A stretch of DNA of 64,000 nt from Puffinus mauretanicus (Eukaryota > Chordata > Aves > Procellariiformes > Procellariidae). A program made the position numbers and the translations under genes. The notes under the pieces were generated by a model. That model made no database searches. It was not told the origin of the DNA and saw only the letters and a list, made by a program, of their open reading frames with translations. Every line of letters begins with the position of its first letter. The stretch's first letter is position 1. The DNA is taken from contig JAJKFH010001792.1 in the NCBI GenBank assembly GCA_023333565.1, positions 496,001-560,000 on the forward strand. The letters are read 5' to 3'. Below are positions 61,923 through 64,000 of this stretch, in pieces.

Positions 61923-64000
61923 GGATAAAGGCTGGCAAACCTACTAATTTATATTTCATTATCTCCGCACTTGGCTTAATCTGTTATCTCTTACTAAATG
62001 TTAGAAAGATCGCAGAAAGCTGCACTCAACAGCAGAAAGTGGAACCACAAACACCTCTTGAACACGGGGTGGCTTCTGTGCCAGAGGATAGATGGGGTAT
62101 TTTGGCTACCCAACCTTCCCAAAAGTTAATGTGCAGCACTGATGCACTGCCTGTTGTTTTAAACCAAGGTTTGTATCCCCATACAACCACCTCTCTGTCA
62201 ATGCAGAGTGCTTTTTTTTTTCCCTGGGTCTCTGAAGGGGCGTTCATTCCATCTGTAGGTGTTCAAAATAGAGGTTCATCAGGATAGATGTGGTTGTCAA
62301 CACAGCCCACAACTCCAGCTATTTCAGAAGTGGGTGATATACACAGATCAAAACGCGCCCTTATTTTCCAGTCTCCAAGGAATGGCAATATGAGATGTTG
62401 TAGGTGATGATCAAGTTTTAATCTCCTCAAGGTTGGAGTACAAAGTTCAGCATCTTGCACAGTCTAACTGTTCTTTGTCTCAATTGTCCATTTTTCACCT
62501 TAGTCTTGTTAGTACAATGAGCTAGAATAACCCAAGAGCCATCTCCAAATTAATGCCCACAGACCAATATATAGTATTTGTTATAGTTGATTATCTGGAG
62601 GCAATAACTTTTTCCATCTGTGAGTGAAGGTAGGGCAAGGAACCAAACCAAAGAAAATATCATCACAACTCGAAGCTTACTTTATTACTAGGAAGACAAC
62701 TGCACCTTCAGAGGGAGATTCAACAACTGCTGTATTGGTTCAGGGACTTTGTTGTCCCTGATCTGCAGTGAAACTATGGCCATGACAGTGAGCTAAAAAT
62801 CAGGAGAGCTAAATTCTCTCTGTAACTGACATAAAGCAAGTCTTTCAACCTGGAAAGAGGAGAGATCATAAAATCAAGATGCTTTTTTCTCCCTTGGCAG
62901 AAGTGTGCTTAATTGCTCCACAGTCAAGAATTCCCACTTATCTCTCACCCACTGACAAATGCATTGCTGAGAGCAAGTCCTACTCTTCATCTAGGTTCAT
63001 ATCTTTAGGCAGAGAATTGATTTGAACAGGTTTCCAGTATGCTGGTGTGTGACCTCACCAATGAGATGCTGTCTGAAAGGAAACTTTATCCTCCTGACTG
63101 ACAATAACTCACAGTTTTAGGTCATTTTTCTTTCAGTTCTATTAATGTTACCCTAAAAAAGACATTTCCCCAAACTAGTTGCTGTTTAGGAAACATCACT
63201 GTGCATTTAGAGGTATTGGGATTGCAGTCTTGAGGACCTTCTCAACAAGCCGTGAGAAAGACAGAGATACTGAGGGTCATTTCAGGACTCTAGATATCAT
63301 TCTCAGCTCTTATAAGATACTTGGAGGTTTGCAAAGACATTTTCTTCTAGTTAAAGTTTTTAAATACCTGTAGGTCATCAAATTAATACTACTTTATAAC
63401 AAAGGGTTGATTTTGATTAATTTCCTCTTCCTAAGTTTTGAAAGACATTTCTGAATTGCCAAAATGGTTCATTCTAACGTGTAAAAGGAAGACCTTAATT
63501 TTTTTTGTTTGTTTGTTTGAAATAGGTCTTTGGTTTGAAATGTAGGGGGGGGAAAAAAGCTAAAATCAAAATGAGAGCTCAAAAATATTAAAATGAAACA
63601 GTTTGCTTAATGTTTTGGTCAGATCTCTTAATTCGTAATGTAAAAAACCAGGCTTTTTCTTGGTCTGGGATGGAAAGAGCTCAATGACTCAAAAGTTCTT
63701 CTAAGACTGGACAAATGTTTCCTCTATTTGTAATAATAGAAGTTATAGATAGACAAATGGATAGAAATTCATATAGACCAATCTAATCTGCCTCTCCACC
63801 ACACAGTGATGTAAACCATGGTATATTTCAACCTGTTTCCTGTCTGTATAAGAACATTTGGGTTTTTTTTTTTTATGTTTTTTTTTAATATATTTTGAAG
63901 AATATGTTTATTTCTTCAGTTCACCTTCTTATATTCATTCTTTTTCATAACACTTACAAGAATAACATGTATGTTCTTATTTGTAAAGCACATTTGCTTT
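61923..64000. other. unique non-coding sequence
   Basis: No gene or repeat family recognised. T-rich tract at 63861-63887. The 123-codon plus-strand frame at 61916-62287 has no domain pattern; its start overlaps the right flank of the DNA transposon. Confidence 0.5.

Overview
The window looks like bird nuclear DNA with no functional protein-coding or RNA gene that I can support. The host call rests on its CR1 LINEs. Their 3' ends carry the avian octamer-type terminus (ATTCTATG/AATCATAG units) followed by the GGTTGGAAAAGACCT block, and one element still encodes recognisable CR1 ORF1 and ORF2 domains. Base composition is AT-rich, open frames are short and stop-bounded as expected by chance, and nothing resembles a conserved exon with splice signals. 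I read it as intergenic (gene desert) or deep intronic sequence. Bird order or species cannot be told from this alone.

Layout: 1-4626 is unique AT-rich sequence with one faint ancient CR1/L3-like tail at about 2845-3030. A GC-richer block of unknown identity (4627-5062) lies just upstream of an old plus-strand CR1 3' fragment (about 5150-5655). 5656-13260 is mostly unique. At 13262-16712 is the dominant feature, a 3.45 kb minus-strand CR1 reaching from within ORF1 (SGNH/esterase-like domain) through the ORF2 endonuclease and reverse transcriptase to the 3' terminus. It is broken by several frameshifts and a stop, and two probable endonuclease catalytic residues are substituted. Its 5' junction abuts a 16-base G run followed by an A run. 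At 19323-20212 a second, younger-looking, 5'-truncated minus-strand CR1 keeps about 240 uninterrupted RT codons.

The rest is sparse. There is an ancient CR1/L3-type LINE tail on the plus strand (27590-28090), a MIR/CORE-SINE-like element with a B-box (36645-36900), a CR1 3' end fused to an expanded AGAAT/AGAAC-type microsatellite (44458-44632), and a 68-bp CR1 3' stub (50411-50478). A well-defined 357-bp non-autonomous DNA transposon (61556-61912) has long imperfect terminal inverted repeats and a probable 8-10 bp target duplication, hAT-like in architecture. Several short remnants of an old palindromic repeat family are scattered through the window.

No genes act together here. The biology visible is retrotransposition and decay: target-primed CR1 insertions with graded 5' truncation, older amniote-age elements close to the recognition limit, and microsatellite growth from a CR1 3' end. 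All repeat-family names come from recalled consensus features, not a database search.
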